In this document: positions 43,345-51,959 of the stretch, piece after piece
Layout: each line of letters opens with the position of its first letter
Numbering within the stretch: position 1 is the first letter of the stretch
NCBI RefSeq assembly: GCF_042648405.1
Contig: NZ_JBHRXV010000011.1
Span: forward strand, 186,001 to 250,000
Length of the DNA stretch: 64,000 nucleotides
From: Sphingoaurantiacus capsulatus
GTDB taxonomy: Bacteria; Pseudomonadota; Alphaproteobacteria; Sphingomonadales; Sphingomonadaceae
Direction of reading: 5' to 3'
Notes under the pieces: model-generated
The model's input: only the letters and a program-made list of their open reading frames with translations
Database searches by the model: none
Told to the model about the DNA's origin: nothing
Made by a program: the position numbers and the translations under genes

Positions 43345-45099
43345 CTATGCGCGCAAGGTCGCGGAGATCAGCCCGCGCAGCGAGTTGCCGATGAAGAAGC
43401 CCTCGGCGAGATCGGCCGGGGTGAGGTCGACCTCGATCGCCTCGCTCGATGCGAGCAATTCGGCCCGCAAGATGCCCGGTAGCAATCCGGCCGACCGCGG
43501 AGGCGTCAGCAGCTTGCCGTTGCGCTTTACGAACAGGTTGGTGAAGCTGCCCTCGGTCACCTGACCGGCCGCATTGACGAAGATCGCCTCGAACGCCCCG
43601 CTGGCCGCGCGCGCCTCATCGTAGAAGCCGCGATCGGTGGTCTTGTGGAACAGCCGGGGGTCGCTGACCTCGACGGGGAGGGGGCGCAGTGCCACCTCGA
43701 CCGGCCCGGCCGGGTGAGTCGGCAGCGGCGAGGCCTGTACGGTCGTGGTGCCGTCTGGCGCCAGCAGCAGGCGGATGCGCGCGTCCCACGCGAGCTCGCC
43801 CACCGTCGCCTGCACCTGGTTGAGCAGCGCATGGCGGTCGAAGCGGAAGCCCCAGTGCTTCGCCGACCGCGACAGCCGGTCGACATGCGCGGCGAAGCGG
43901 ACCAGCCCGTCCTCGGCATCGAAGCGCAGCGTCTCGATCAGGTCGAAGCGGCGCGGCGCGCGAGTCAGGAACGCCGCTTTGGCGAGGCATTCGGCCCATT
44001 CGGCCGCGGGCTCGCTGTCGGCGACGATTCCCGAACCGAGGCCGAGGGTCGCCTCGCCGTCGCTCAGCACCAAGGTGCGGATCGCGACGTTGAACACGGC
44101 GTCGCCATTGGGGGAGAGGCGACCGATGCTGCCGGTGTAGAGGCCACGCGGCGCGGGCTCGATGTCGGCGATCACCTCCATCGCGCGGATCTTCGGCGCG
44201 CCGGTGACCGAGCCGCAGGGGTAGAGCGCCTCGATCACGGCGACGGCGTCATGGCCTTCGCCGAGCGTCGCGCTGATCGTCGAGGTCATCTGGTGGACGG
44301 TCGGGTAGGTCTCAACCTCGAACAGCGCGTCGACCTCGACCGAGGCGGGTGCGGCGACGCGCGACAGGTCGTTGCGCAGCAGGTCGACGATCATCAGGTT
44401 TTCGGCGCGGTTCTTCTCGTCGGCGGCGAGCGCCGCCGCCACGGCGGCATCGTCGGTCGGCGAGCGGGCGGCGGTGCCCTTCATCGGGCGGGCGGTGAGT
44501 TTGGCGGCGGCGAGGGTGAAGAACAGCTCGGGCGAGAAGGACAGCGCCCAGACGCTGCCGGTGTGGACCAGCGCGCCATAGGGCGCCGCCTGTGCGCCGC
44601 GCAGCCGCCGGTAAAGCGCCAGCGGGTGGCCGTCGACCGCGACATCGGCCTGAAAGGTGATGTTCGCCTGATAGATGTCGCCGGCGGCGATCAGCCGCTG
44701 TGCGTCCTCGACCATCGCGGCGTGCGCGGCGGCATCGACGCGTGGGGTGAGCTTTCCGACACTGGCGCGGCCATCACCGAGCAGCGCCTCGACCTCGGCA
44801 GCTTCGAGCAGGCTTCGCCGCTCGAACAGCCCGAACCACAGCAGCGGCAGGCCGTCCTGCGGCGGACGGAAGCGCGGCAGCAGCTTCGGCTCCAGCGCAT
44901 AGCCGGCTTCGAACGAGATGAACCCCGCCGCCCACTGGCCGGCGGCGGTCGCTTCGCGCAGGCGCTGCAGGGCGGGGCGTACGGCGTCGGGTGTCGTTAC
45001 CTCGATGATGGCGGTCGGGCGGCTGAACAGTTCGGCCCGGCCGCCGCGGCGCGCATCGTCGAGCAGGACGAAGGGGGCGGTGGGGTCGAACGCAGCCAT
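43345..45099 (-). CDS. pabBC: Fused aminodeoxychorismate synthase component I / aminodeoxychorismate lyase
   Basis: 584 aa. N-terminal PabB-like chorismate-binding region (about 1-370): QANITFQADV, RPMKGTAAR, LLRNDLSRV, PCGSVTGAPKIRAM and GLYTGSIG. C-terminal PabC-like PLP domain (about 375-584): RLFHKTTDRGFYDEAR with the lysine, FVNAAGQVTEGSFTNLF and GLLPGILRAELL. Makes p-aminobenzoate for folate; the glutaminase partner PabA is not in the window. ATG 45099 is preferred to GTG 45102. Confidence 0.9.
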   Translation of the reverse strand: MAAFDPTAPFVLLDDARRGGRAELFSRPTAIIEVTTPDAVRPALQRLREATAAGQWAAGFISFEAGYALEPKLLPRFRPPQDGLPLLWFGLFERRSLLEAAEVEALLGDGRASVGKLTPRVDAAAHAAMVEDAQRLIAAGDIYQANITFQADVAVDGHPLALYRRLRGAQAAPYGALVHTGSVWALSFSPELFFTLAAAKLTARPMKGTAARSPTDDAAVAAALAADEKNRAENLMIVDLLRNDLSRVAAPASVEVDALFEVETYPTVHQMTSTISATLGEGHDAVAVIEALYPCGSVTGAPKIRAMEVIADIEPAPRGLYTGSIGRLSPNGDAVFNVAIRTLVLSDGEATLGLGSGIVADSEPAAEWAECLAKAAFLTRAPRRFDLIETLRFDAEDGLVRFAAHVDRLSRSAKHWGFRFDRHALLNQVQATVGELAWDARIRLLLAPDGTTTVQASPLPTHPAGPVEVALRPLPVEVSDPRLFHKTTDRGFYDEARAASGAFEAIFVNAAGQVTEGSFTNLFVKRNGKLLTPPRSAGLLPGILRAELLASSEAIEVDLTPADLAEGFFIGNSLRGLISATLRA

Positions 45100-45197
45100 C
45101 ACCCGGCAGGCTTTGGCACGGCGCGGCGCGGGGCGCGAGACGGAATGATGGTGAACACGGGCTTGGGGGAAGCGCGCGGCTGCACTACATCAACGGC

Positions 45198-45863
45198 ATG
45201 ACCGACCCGACCCGCCCGCTCAACGCCGTCATCATCCCGGTGACGCCGCTCCAGCAGAACTGCACCCTGATCTGGTGCACCAAGACCATGAAGGGGGCGT
45301 TCACCGACCCCGGCGGCGACCTCGAGCGGCTGAAGGCCGTCGCGGCGGAGCAGGGCGTGACCATCGAGAAGCTGCTGGTGACGCACGGCCACATCGACCA
45401 CTGCGGCGAGACCGGCGTGCTGGCGCGCGAACTGGGCGTGCCGATCGAAGGCCCGCACCCCGACGACAAATTCTGGATCGATTCCAATCCCGAGAGCGGC
45501 CGGCAATATGGCGTGCCCCGCGCCGAGGCGTTCACGCCCGACCGCTGGCTACATGACGGCGACCAGGTGACCGTCGGCGACCTGACGCTCAATGTCTATC
45601 ACTGCCCCGGCCACACGCCGGGCCATGTGGTGTTCCACCACGCCCCGTCGAACCTCGCCATCGTCGGCGACGTGCTGTTCCAGGGCTCGGTCGGCCGTAC
45701 CGACTTCCCGAAGGGCGATTTCCCGACCTTGGTGAACTCGATCACCGGGCGGCTGTGGCCGCTCGGCGACGCCACCGCGTTCGTGCCGGGCCACGGCCCG
45801 ATGTCGACCTTCGGCCGCGAGCGCGCCTCCAATCCGTTCGTCGGGGACGCGGCACTCCGCTAG
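45198..45863 (+). CDS. Glyoxalase II-like metallo-beta-lactamase-fold hydrolase (YcbL type)
   Basis: 221 aa. Zinc ligands in LVTHGHIDHCGETGV (about 60-74), CPGHTPGHVVF, GDVLFQGSVGRTDF and PGHGPMSTFG. Length and motifs fit the YcbL/type II glyoxalase group, which hydrolyses thioesters such as lactoylglutathione; the physiological substrate is unproven. Divergent from pabBC; its stop overlaps the convergent MAPEG gene by 4 bp. Confidence 0.88.
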   Translation: MTDPTRPLNAVIIPVTPLQQNCTLIWCTKTMKGAFTDPGGDLERLKAVAAEQGVTIEKLLVTHGHIDHCGETGVLARELGVPIEGPHPDDKFWIDSNPESGRQYGVPRAEAFTPDRWLHDGDQVTVGDLTLNVYHCPGHTPGHVVFHHAPSNLAIVGDVLFQGSVGRTDFPKGDFPTLVNSITGRLWPLGDATAFVPGHGPMSTFGRERASNPFVGDAALR

Positions 45864-46255
45864 ATGGTGCGGACGGCGAGGACCAGCGCCCAGACGCTGA
45901 GGCCCGCCAGCGCTGCCCAAGTGCCGACGATGCCCGAGACGCGCAGCTTGTTGGGCGAGGGGCGGCCCATGCCGATGGCGTGGGCGATGCGGGCGAGGAT
46001 GAAGATGGCGGAAACGATGCCGAGCGCGACGCTGTAGCCGGTCTCGAACTCGATCAGCGCGATCAGGATCAGGATGATCGGCACATATTCGCCGAAATTC
46101 GCGTGCGCGCGGGTGCGCGCCATCAGGTCGGCATGGCCGCCGTCGCCGAGCGAGATTCGCTCCGACAGGCGCACCTGGCTGACGCGGTAGGAGAGGACGA
46201 GATAGATCAGGCCGCAGATGGCGGCCGTGAAGGTGGTGACCTCGAGTTCCGGCAA
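45860..46255 (-). CDS. MAPEG family membrane protein
   Basis: 131 aa, four hydrophobic helices. RTRAHANFGEYVPIILILIALIE and ARIAHAIGMGRPS are the MAPEG signature (membrane-associated proteins in eicosanoid and glutathione metabolism). TTG start with a strong GGGAGGGAAAG site. Bacterial members often act as glutathione transferase-like enzymes; the role here is unknown. Confidence 0.85.
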   Translation of the reverse strand: MPELEVTTFTAAICGLIYLVLSYRVSQVRLSERISLGDGGHADLMARTRAHANFGEYVPIILILIALIEFETGYSVALGIVSAIFILARIAHAIGMGRPSPNKLRVSGIVGTWAALAGLSVWALVLAVRTI

Positions 46256-46435
46256 CTTTCCCTCCCGCTTTTTTGTCGGCGAAAGACTGCGGCAAACCGC
46301 GCGGCGGGGGAAGGGAAAACGCGGGCGTCTTCTGCTTGCAAGCGAAGCGGAAATGGCTATTGTCGCGCGCTCATTGATTCAGGGCGTGCCGGCACAGGCC
46401 GAAATCCCGGATAAACCATTAGAATAGGTGCCAAA

Positions 46436-46615
46436 ATGGCCGTTCCTAAGCGAAAAACTTCCCCGTCGCGTCGCAACATGCGCCGCAGCCATCACGCCCT
46501 GACGGCGACGCAGTTCCAGGAATGCTCGAACTGTGGCGAGCTGAAGCTGCCGCATCACATCTGCAACGGTTGCGGCCATTACAATGGCCGTGAGGTCAGC
46601 GAGCCCAAGGCCTAA
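46436..46615 (+). CDS. rpmF: 50S ribosomal protein L32
   Basis: 59 aa. MAVPKRKTSPSRRNMRRSHHAL start and a zinc-finger-like CSNCG...CNGCG pair (about 31-48). First gene of the conserved rpmF-plsX-fabH-ihfA-merR cluster, which links translation with fatty acid and phospholipid synthesis. It is not preceded here by the usual DUF177 gene. Confidence 0.97.
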   Translation: MAVPKRKTSPSRRNMRRSHHALTATQFQECSNCGELKLPHHICNGCGHYNGREVSEPKA

Positions 46616-46639
46616 CGAGCGGAGTAGGACGCCGGCGCA

Positions 46640-47680
46640 ATGACCGTTCGTCCGATAATCGCGCTCGACGCCATGGGGGGTGACGGCGGCCCTGCGATCA
46701 CGATCGCGGCCGCCGAGATCGCGCACAAGCGCTATCCCAAGCTGTCTTTCCGCTTCTACGGCCGCGAGGATGCGATCCGCGCCGAACTGGCGCGCGCGCC
46801 GCGCGTCGCGAAGAACGCCGTCATCGTCCACAGCGACGAGGAAGTGCTCGGCACCGACAAGCCGAGCCAGGTGCTGCGCCGCGCCCGCCGTTCCTCGATG
46901 GGCATGGCCGTCGAGGCGGTGAAAGCCGGCGAGGCGCATGCCGCCGTATCGGCCGGCAACACCGGCGCGCTGATGGCGATCGCCAAGCTCGGCCTTCGCA
47001 CCATGGAGGGCATCGACCGCCCGGCGCTCGCCGCGCTGCTGCCGACGCTCCGCTCTGAATCGGTGATGCTCGACCTCGGCGCCAATACCGAGTGCGACGA
47101 GAAGAATCTCGTTCAGTTCGCCGTGATGGGCGCTGCGTTCGCGCGCACCGTGCTCGGCCTCAAGAAGCCCAAGGTCGCGCTGCTCAACATCGGCGAGGAA
47201 GACCTGAAGGGCACCCATGAGCTGAAGGCTGCCGCCGCGATGCTGCGCGGGGCCGATCTGCCGATGGAGTTCGTCGGCTTCACCGAGGGCGACAAGATCA
47301 GCAAGGGCGACATCGACGTCATCGTCACCGACGGTTTCTCGGGCAACATCGCGCTGAAGACCGCCGAGGGGACGGCGAAGCTCGTCGTGACGCTGCTCGC
47401 CAACGCCTTCCGCAGCTCCGCGCTGACCAAGCTCGGCTACATCATGTCCCGCCCGGCGCTGCGTGCGCTGCGCGGCCATCTCGACCCCAACAACCACAAT
47501 GGCGCGGTCTTTCTCGGGTTGAACGGCATCGTGGTGAAGAGCCACGGCTCCGCCACCGCACGCGGCGTCGCCAACGCTATCGGCGTGGCGCACGACCTCG
47601 TCACCGCGGACATCACCCGCCGTATCGCCAGCGACTTGGCCAATTTCGACGCCCACCGCGCGCCGGCCGCCGCGGAATGA
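46640..47680 (+). CDS. plsX: Phosphate acyltransferase PlsX
   Basis: 346 aa. Makes acyl-phosphate from acyl-ACP for phospholipid synthesis, associated with the membrane surface. IALDAMGGDGGP (about 7-18), VSAGNTGALMA, LDLGANTECDEKNL and FSGNIALKTAEG are family motifs. ATGA overlap with fabH. Confidence 0.96.
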   Translation: MTVRPIIALDAMGGDGGPAITIAAAEIAHKRYPKLSFRFYGREDAIRAELARAPRVAKNAVIVHSDEEVLGTDKPSQVLRRARRSSMGMAVEAVKAGEAHAAVSAGNTGALMAIAKLGLRTMEGIDRPALAALLPTLRSESVMLDLGANTECDEKNLVQFAVMGAAFARTVLGLKKPKVALLNIGEEDLKGTHELKAAAAMLRGADLPMEFVGFTEGDKISKGDIDVIVTDGFSGNIALKTAEGTAKLVVTLLANAFRSSALTKLGYIMSRPALRALRGHLDPNNHNGAVFLGLNGIVVKSHGSATARGVANAIGVAHDLVTADITRRIASDLANFDAHRAPAAAE

Positions 47681-48654
47681 CCGTCACCCGTTCGCGTATC
47701 GTCGGCACCGGCACCTATCTGCCGTCGCGCGTCATCGAAAATGCCGAGATGGCGGCGCTGGTCGATACCTCCGACGAGTGGATCGTCGAGCGCACCGGCA
47801 TCCGCCGCCGCCATATCGCCGCCGAGGGCGAGCTGACCTCCGACCTCGCGGTCAACGCGGCGAAGCAGGCGCTCGAATCGGCCGGTATCGACGTGCAGGC
47901 GGTCGACCTGATCGTCGTCGCCACCGCGACCCCCGATCAGACCTTCCCGGCCACCGCGACGCGGGTGCAGGCGAAGCTCGGCCTCACGCACGGTGTCGCC
48001 TTCGATGTCGCCGCTGTCTGCTCTGGCTTCCTCTATGCGCTGACTGTCGCCGACGCGATGATCCGCGCCGGCCAGGGCAAGACCGCGCTGGTGATCGGCG
48101 CGGAGACCTTCAGCCGCATCCTCGACTGGGAAGACCGCACCACCTGCGTGCTGTTCGGCGACGGCGCCGGCGCCGTGGTGCTGCGCGCCGAAGAGGGGCA
48201 GGGGACGAACGACGACAAGGGGCTGCTTGCCGCGCGCCTCCATTCGGATGGCCGCTACAATGAGCTGCTGTATGTCGATGGCGGGCCGGGCTCGACCGGC
48301 ACCACCGGCAAGCTTCGCATGAAGGGCAAAGAAGTGTTCCGCCACGCGGTCACCAACCTGTCGAGCGTGATGCTGGAGACGCTGGCGGCCGCCGGGCTCA
48401 AGCCCGAGGACGTATCTTGGGTGATTCCGCACCAGGCAAATCTGCGAATCCTCGAAGGCACGGCGAAGAAGCTGAGCCTGCCGATCGACCGCGTCGTCGT
48501 CACCGTCGACCAGCATGCCAACACCTCGGCGGCCAGCGTGCCGCTGGCGCTCGACGCCGCGGTGCGCGACGGGCGCATCAAGGATGGCGACCTGCTGCTG
48601 CTCGAGGCGATGGGCGGCGGCTTCACCTGGGGCGCTGCGGCCGTCCGCTGGTAA
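47677..48654 (+). CDS. fabH: 3-oxoacyl-ACP synthase III (KAS III)
   Basis: 325 aa. Starts fatty acid synthesis by condensing acetyl-CoA with malonyl-ACP. Active-site Cys in DVAAVCSGFLYAL (about 108-120), His in WVIPHQANLRI and Asn in VDQHANTSAAS. Its start overlaps plsX. A 7-bp inverted repeat TGTCGGC/GCCGACA (48662-48687) lies between fabH and ihfA. Confidence 0.96.
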   Translation: MTVTRSRIVGTGTYLPSRVIENAEMAALVDTSDEWIVERTGIRRRHIAAEGELTSDLAVNAAKQALESAGIDVQAVDLIVVATATPDQTFPATATRVQAKLGLTHGVAFDVAAVCSGFLYALTVADAMIRAGQGKTALVIGAETFSRILDWEDRTTCVLFGDGAGAVVLRAEEGQGTNDDKGLLAARLHSDGRYNELLYVDGGPGSTGTTGKLRMKGKEVFRHAVTNLSSVMLETLAAAGLKPEDVSWVIPHQANLRILEGTAKKLSLPIDRVVVTVDQHANTSAASVPLALDAAVRDGRIKDGDLLLLEAMGGGFTWGAAAVRW

Positions 48655-48747
48655 AATCTTTTGTCGGCAATCGTTACGGCGCCGACATTGTGGATTTGCG
48701 GCGATTACGGTAGCGTTTCAAGGAATCAGCCAGTCGCGAGGCATATC

Positions 48748-49044
48748 ATGGCCGCACATACACTTACCCGAGCCGACCTCAGCGACGCGGTGCATCGCGA
48801 ACTCGGTCTTTCCCGCGCCGATTCCGCCACCTTGGTGGAGCAGGTGCTCGACGAAATCTGCACCGCCCTGACCAAGGGCCAGAACGTCAAGATTTCCTCG
48901 TTCGGCACCTTCATGCTGCGCGACAAGGGCCGCCGCATCGGCCGCAATCCGAAGACCGGCAAGGAAGTGCCGATCGAGCCGCGCCGCGTGCTGACCTTCC
49001 GGCCGAGCCAGCTGATGCGCGACCGCATCAACGCCAAGGGCTGA
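48748..49044 (+). CDS. ihfA: Integration host factor alpha subunit
   Basis: 98 aa. HU/IHF DNA-bending protein: LTRADLSDAVHRELGLS, VKISSFGTFMLRDKGRRIGRNPKTGKEVPI with the RNPKTG arm, and VLTFRPSQLMRDRIN. ATG 48748 was chosen; the long upstream open frame crosses the intergenic repeat and is not coding. Confidence 0.95.
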   Translation: MAAHTLTRADLSDAVHRELGLSRADSATLVEQVLDEICTALTKGQNVKISSFGTFMLRDKGRRIGRNPKTGKEVPIEPRRVLTFRPSQLMRDRINAKG

Positions 49045-49049
49045 GCAGG

Positions 49050-49478
49050 GTGGCCGACGCCAAGGCCGTCGGGGCCTTCCGCACGATCAGCGAAGTCTCC
49101 GACGACATCGGCGTGCCGCAGCATGTGCTGCGCTTCTGGGAAACCAAGTTTCCGGCGATCAAGCCGATGAAGCGCGGTGGAAACCGCCGCTATTATCGCC
49201 CTGAGGATATTCAGCTTCTTCAGGCAATCAATCGCCTGCTTTACACCGATGGCTACACCATCAAGGGCGTGCAGAAGCTGATCAAGGACCGCGGCACGCG
49301 CGCGGTGATCGGCGTCGGTGGCGAGGGCGCGCCGGTGCCGCCGCCCGCCGCGCCGTCCGACCTGTTCGTCAGCGAGCAGCCGGTCGAGGTGTCGGCGTTC
49401 GGCGCCTCGCAGGTCGTCGAGCTTCGCGCCATCCGCGACCGTCTCGCCGCCGCACTCCAGCAGTCGCTCGCCGCCTGA
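49050..49478 (+). CDS. MerR-family regulator
   Basis: 142 aa. Winged helix-turn-helix FRTISEVSDDIGVPQHVLRFWETKFPAIKPMKR, then NRRYYRPEDIQLLQAINRLLYTDGYTIKGVQKL (about 45-77), the MerR core. C-terminal part (about 85-142) Pro/Ala-rich and poorly conserved, without a metal-binding Cys set. GTG start 5 bp after ihfA. Its place in the rpmF-plsX-fabH-ihfA cluster is conserved in alphaproteobacteria. Confidence 0.92.
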   Translation: MADAKAVGAFRTISEVSDDIGVPQHVLRFWETKFPAIKPMKRGGNRRYYRPEDIQLLQAINRLLYTDGYTIKGVQKLIKDRGTRAVIGVGGEGAPVPPPAAPSDLFVSEQPVEVSAFGASQVVELRAIRDRLAAALQQSLAA

Positions 49479-49522
49479 TTTCCGAGACCTGAGCACTCCA
49501 CCTGACCAAAAGTGCAGGCGAT

Positions 49523-49546
49523 CTATTTCGTATACGAAGTAAATAG
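49523..49546. promoter_or_regulatory. Palindromic operator candidate for the marR gene
   Basis: A 12-bp perfect palindrome TTCGTATACGAA (49527-49538) sits inside the imperfect CTATTT...AAATAG (arms 49523-49528 and 49541-49546), ending 7 bp before the MarR start. Typical place and symmetry for an autoregulatory MarR site; may also overlap the promoter. Confidence 0.6.
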
Positions 49547-49552
49547 CTTCGC

Positions 49553-49990
49553 ATGCGAGGGGAACCGCGGCTCTTTCATCTGCTGGCACAGGCGCACCGT
49601 GCCGTCGTGCAGCGCGCCGAGCGCGAGAGCGTAGCGCAGCTGGGCGTGACGCCGACGCAGCTGGCGCTGCTCTATGCGCTCGAAGGCGAGGCGGGCGTTG
49701 CCATGACGACGGTGGCCCGGCTGCTCGAACTGAGCCCGGCGGCGCTGAGCGGCCTAGCTGACCGCTGCGAGGCGGCGGGGCTGGTGACGCGGCGACCGAG
49801 CGCCAGCGATGGCCGGGCGATCGAGCTGGTCGCCACGCCGCACGGCCGCGACCTTCGCGAGAAATCCTATCCGCTGCTGTCCGACCTCAACGCGCGCCTC
49901 GTCGAAGGTCTCGACACGACCGAGCAGGTGGCGGCGGCGAAATTCTTGACCGGTCTGATCGACCGGTTCGGCAAATCCAGAGGAGATTGA
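49553..49990 (+). CDS. MarR-family transcriptional regulator
   Basis: 145 aa. Helical body FHLLAQAHRAVVQRAERES, then wHTH GVTPTQLALLYALEGEAGVAMTTVARLLELSPAALSGLADRCEAAGLVTR with the wing RRPSASDGRAIELVATPHG. Sits 1 bp before the enoyl-CoA hydratase gene, so it probably regulates that unit and itself through the palindrome just upstream. Signals sensed are unknown. Confidence 0.9.
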   Translation: MRGEPRLFHLLAQAHRAVVQRAERESVAQLGVTPTQLALLYALEGEAGVAMTTVARLLELSPAALSGLADRCEAAGLVTRRPSASDGRAIELVATPHGRDLREKSYPLLSDLNARLVEGLDTTEQVAAAKFLTGLIDRFGKSRGD

Positions 49991-49991
49991 G

Positions 49992-50762
49992 ATGAGCGAT
50001 GTGGTGCGGGTCGAGCGCGATGGCGGCGTGATGACCCTGCGGATAAACCGCCCCGACAAGCGCAACGCGCTGACCCACGCGATGTACGCGGGGATCGCCG
50101 ACGGGCTCGACGCGGCGGCGGCCGATCCCACCGTGCGCGTGGTGGTGATTGCGGGTGCCGGCGGGCATTTCACGGCCGGTAACGACCTCGGCGATTTCCT
50201 TGCCGGGCACAGCGGCGAGGGCGAGCGGCCGGTGGCGCGTTTTCTGCGCACGATCAGCCACTTCCCCAAGCCGCTTGTTGCGGCGGTCGAAGGCGTCGCG
50301 GTCGGCGTCGGCACCACGATGCTGCTGCACTGCGACCTCGTCTATGCCGCCGAGGACGCCAAGCTGCAGCTTGCCTTCGTCAATCTCGCGCTGGTGCCCG
50401 AGGCGGCGTCGAGCCTTCTGCTGCCGCGCGTCGTCGGCAACGCCCGCGCCGCCGAGCTGTTCATGTTCGGCGAGGTGTTCAGCGGAGCGGACGCCGAGCG
50501 CTACGGCATCGTCAACAAGGCGGTGCCGGCCGGCGAACTGGAGGCGTTTGTCGCCAGCCGCGCCGCGACCTTGGCTGCGAAGCCGGCGAGTGCGCTGCGC
50601 GCCACCAAGAAGCTGCTGCGTCACGCCACGACCGATACCGTCCCGGCGCGGATGGCCGAGGAGGGCGAGCTGTTCGCCGCCGGCCTCAAGTCCGAGGAGA
50701 CGCGCGAGGCAATGACCGCGTTCATGGAAAAGCGGGCGCCCGACTTCAGCCGCTTCGCCTAG
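49992..50762 (+). CDS. Enoyl-CoA hydratase/isomerase family protein
   Basis: 256 aa, crotonase fold. VTRDGGVMTLRINRPDKRNAL start, oxyanion-hole segments FTAGNDLGDF (about 55-64) and AVEGVAVGVGTTMLLHCDLVYAAED (about 98-122). The catalytic Glu positions of true hydratases are not certain, so isomerase or other acyl-CoA activity is possible. Its stop codon is shared with the first bases of the nested-palindrome element at 50761. Confidence 0.88.
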   Translation: MSDVVRVERDGGVMTLRINRPDKRNALTHAMYAGIADGLDAAAADPTVRVVVIAGAGGHFTAGNDLGDFLAGHSGEGERPVARFLRTISHFPKPLVAAVEGVAVGVGTTMLLHCDLVYAAEDAKLQLAFVNLALVPEAASSLLLPRVVGNARAAELFMFGEVFSGADAERYGIVNKAVPAGELEAFVASRAATLAAKPASALRATKKLLRHATTDTVPARMAEEGELFAAGLKSEETREAMTAFMEKRAPDFSRFA

Positions 50763-51031
50763 GGTCTGAACTCAATAGGAATGGCGTTCGGGACGGCGTC
50801 AGGAAGGCCATGGCAAGTAAGGTCGCGCAGACCAGCTAGCAGATGCTAGCTGGCAAGCGGCCGGAGCGTGGCCATGGCCTTCCTGACGCCGCGCGAAGCG
50901 TGGCAGTGAGAAGCCCAAGGGCGTCGTCGACGCCGCTTGCCGGGGGCCTTCAGGCCCGCCTGCGCGACCTCTCCTCGCCCTTGGGCTTCTCACTGCCATC
51001 CCGAATGCCATTCCTATTGAGTTCAGACCCT
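50761..51031. repeat. 271-bp nested-palindrome element with three-way-junction folding potential
   Basis: Outer stem: 50761-50797 with 50995-51031, 37 bp, 2 mismatches (one G-T). Inside, stem two: 50795-50814 with 50871-50890 (20 bp perfect, GGCGTCAGGAAGGCCATGGC). Stem three: 50902-50923 with 50976-50997 (22 bp perfect). Stem two carries a further 10-bp hairpin (CCAGCTAGCA/TGCTAGCTGG) and stem three a GGGCC-TTCA-GGCCC hairpin. Three bases are shared between neighbouring stems. No ORF is credible inside. It occupies nearly all of the space between the hydratase and tesB. Confidence 0.9.
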
Positions 51032-51083
51032 CTATACGCGCGGCGGGTTGCGATCCCCGCAACGGCTTGGCAAGGATCGGTGC

Positions 51084-51959
51084 GTGACCGATCCTGCCAC
51101 CCCCACCGTCGTCGACAAGCTGGTCGACCTTCTCGACCTCGAACAACTCGAGGTGAACCTGTTTCGCGGGCCCAAGACCGACGAGCCGTGGCGGCGCGTC
51201 TATGGCGGGCAGGTGATCGGGCAGGCGCTGGTCGCCGCCGCGCGCACCGTCGAGGGCGAGCGGCCGGCGCACTCGCTGCACGCCTATTTCATCCGCCCCG
51301 GCGATCCGGCGATCCCGATCGTCTATGAGGTGTCGCGCGACCGCGACGGCCAGAGCTTCACCACGCGGCGCGTCGTCGCCATCCAGCATGGCCGGCCGAT
51401 CTTCAACATGGCGGCGTCCTTCCAGGTCGACGAGGGCGGCGTCAGCCACCAGTTCGACATGCCCGACGTGCCGGGCCCCGAAGGGCTGATGAGCGAGCTC
51501 GAGCTGCGGCAGCGCGACGGGCACAAGATTCCCGAGAAATTCCGTTCGCACTGGCTGCGCGAGCGGCCGATCGAGATTCGGCCGATCGCGCCGCGCGACA
51601 TGTTCAATCCGGGGAAAGGGCCGCCGGCGCACGATGCGTGGTTCCGTGTCGCCGGGCCAATCGGCGACGACCGCGCGCTGCACCAGTGCATGCTCGCCTA
51701 TGCGTCGGACATGACCCTGCTCGACACCTGCTTGCTGCCGCATGACATTTCCTGGCTCAATCCCAAGCTGCAGAGCGCCAGCCTTGACCATGCGATCTGG
51801 TTTCACGAGCCGTTCCGCGCCGACGAATGGCTGCTCTATGTGCAGGACAGCCCGAAGGCAGCCGGCGCGCGCGGCTTCAACCGCGGCTCGATCTACACGC
51901 GCGACGGCCGGCTGGTGGCGAGCGTCGCGCAGGAAGGGCTGATCCGCATCCGTGACTAG
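51084..51959 (+). CDS. tesB: Acyl-CoA thioesterase II
   Basis: 291 aa. Two-hotdog TesB: VYGGQVIGQALVAAARTV and SLHAYFIRPGDPAIPI in the first half, then HQCMLAYASDMTLLDTCLLPH and SLDHAIWFHEPFRADEWLLY in the second, with the catalytic Asp in the latter. GTG at 51084 is taken (VTDPATPTVVDK). The 3' end overlaps the next gene by 8 bp. Confidence 0.93.
   Translation: MTDPATPTVVDKLVDLLDLEQLEVNLFRGPKTDEPWRRVYGGQVIGQALVAAARTVEGERPAHSLHAYFIRPGDPAIPIVYEVSRDRDGQSFTTRRVVAIQHGRPIFNMAASFQVDEGGVSHQFDMPDVPGPEGLMSELELRQRDGHKIPEKFRSHWLRERPIEIRPIAPRDMFNPGKGPPAHDAWFRVAGPIGDDRALHQCMLAYASDMTLLDTCLLPHDISWLNPKLQSASLDHAIWFHEPFRADEWLLYVQDSPKAAGARGFNRGSIYTRDGRLVASVAQEGLIRIRD

Noticed and set aside
48661..48747. Longer IhfA starting at 48661.
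   Set aside because: The extension has no family similarity and covers the intergenic region containing an inverted repeat; ATG 48748 matches the standard IhfA start.
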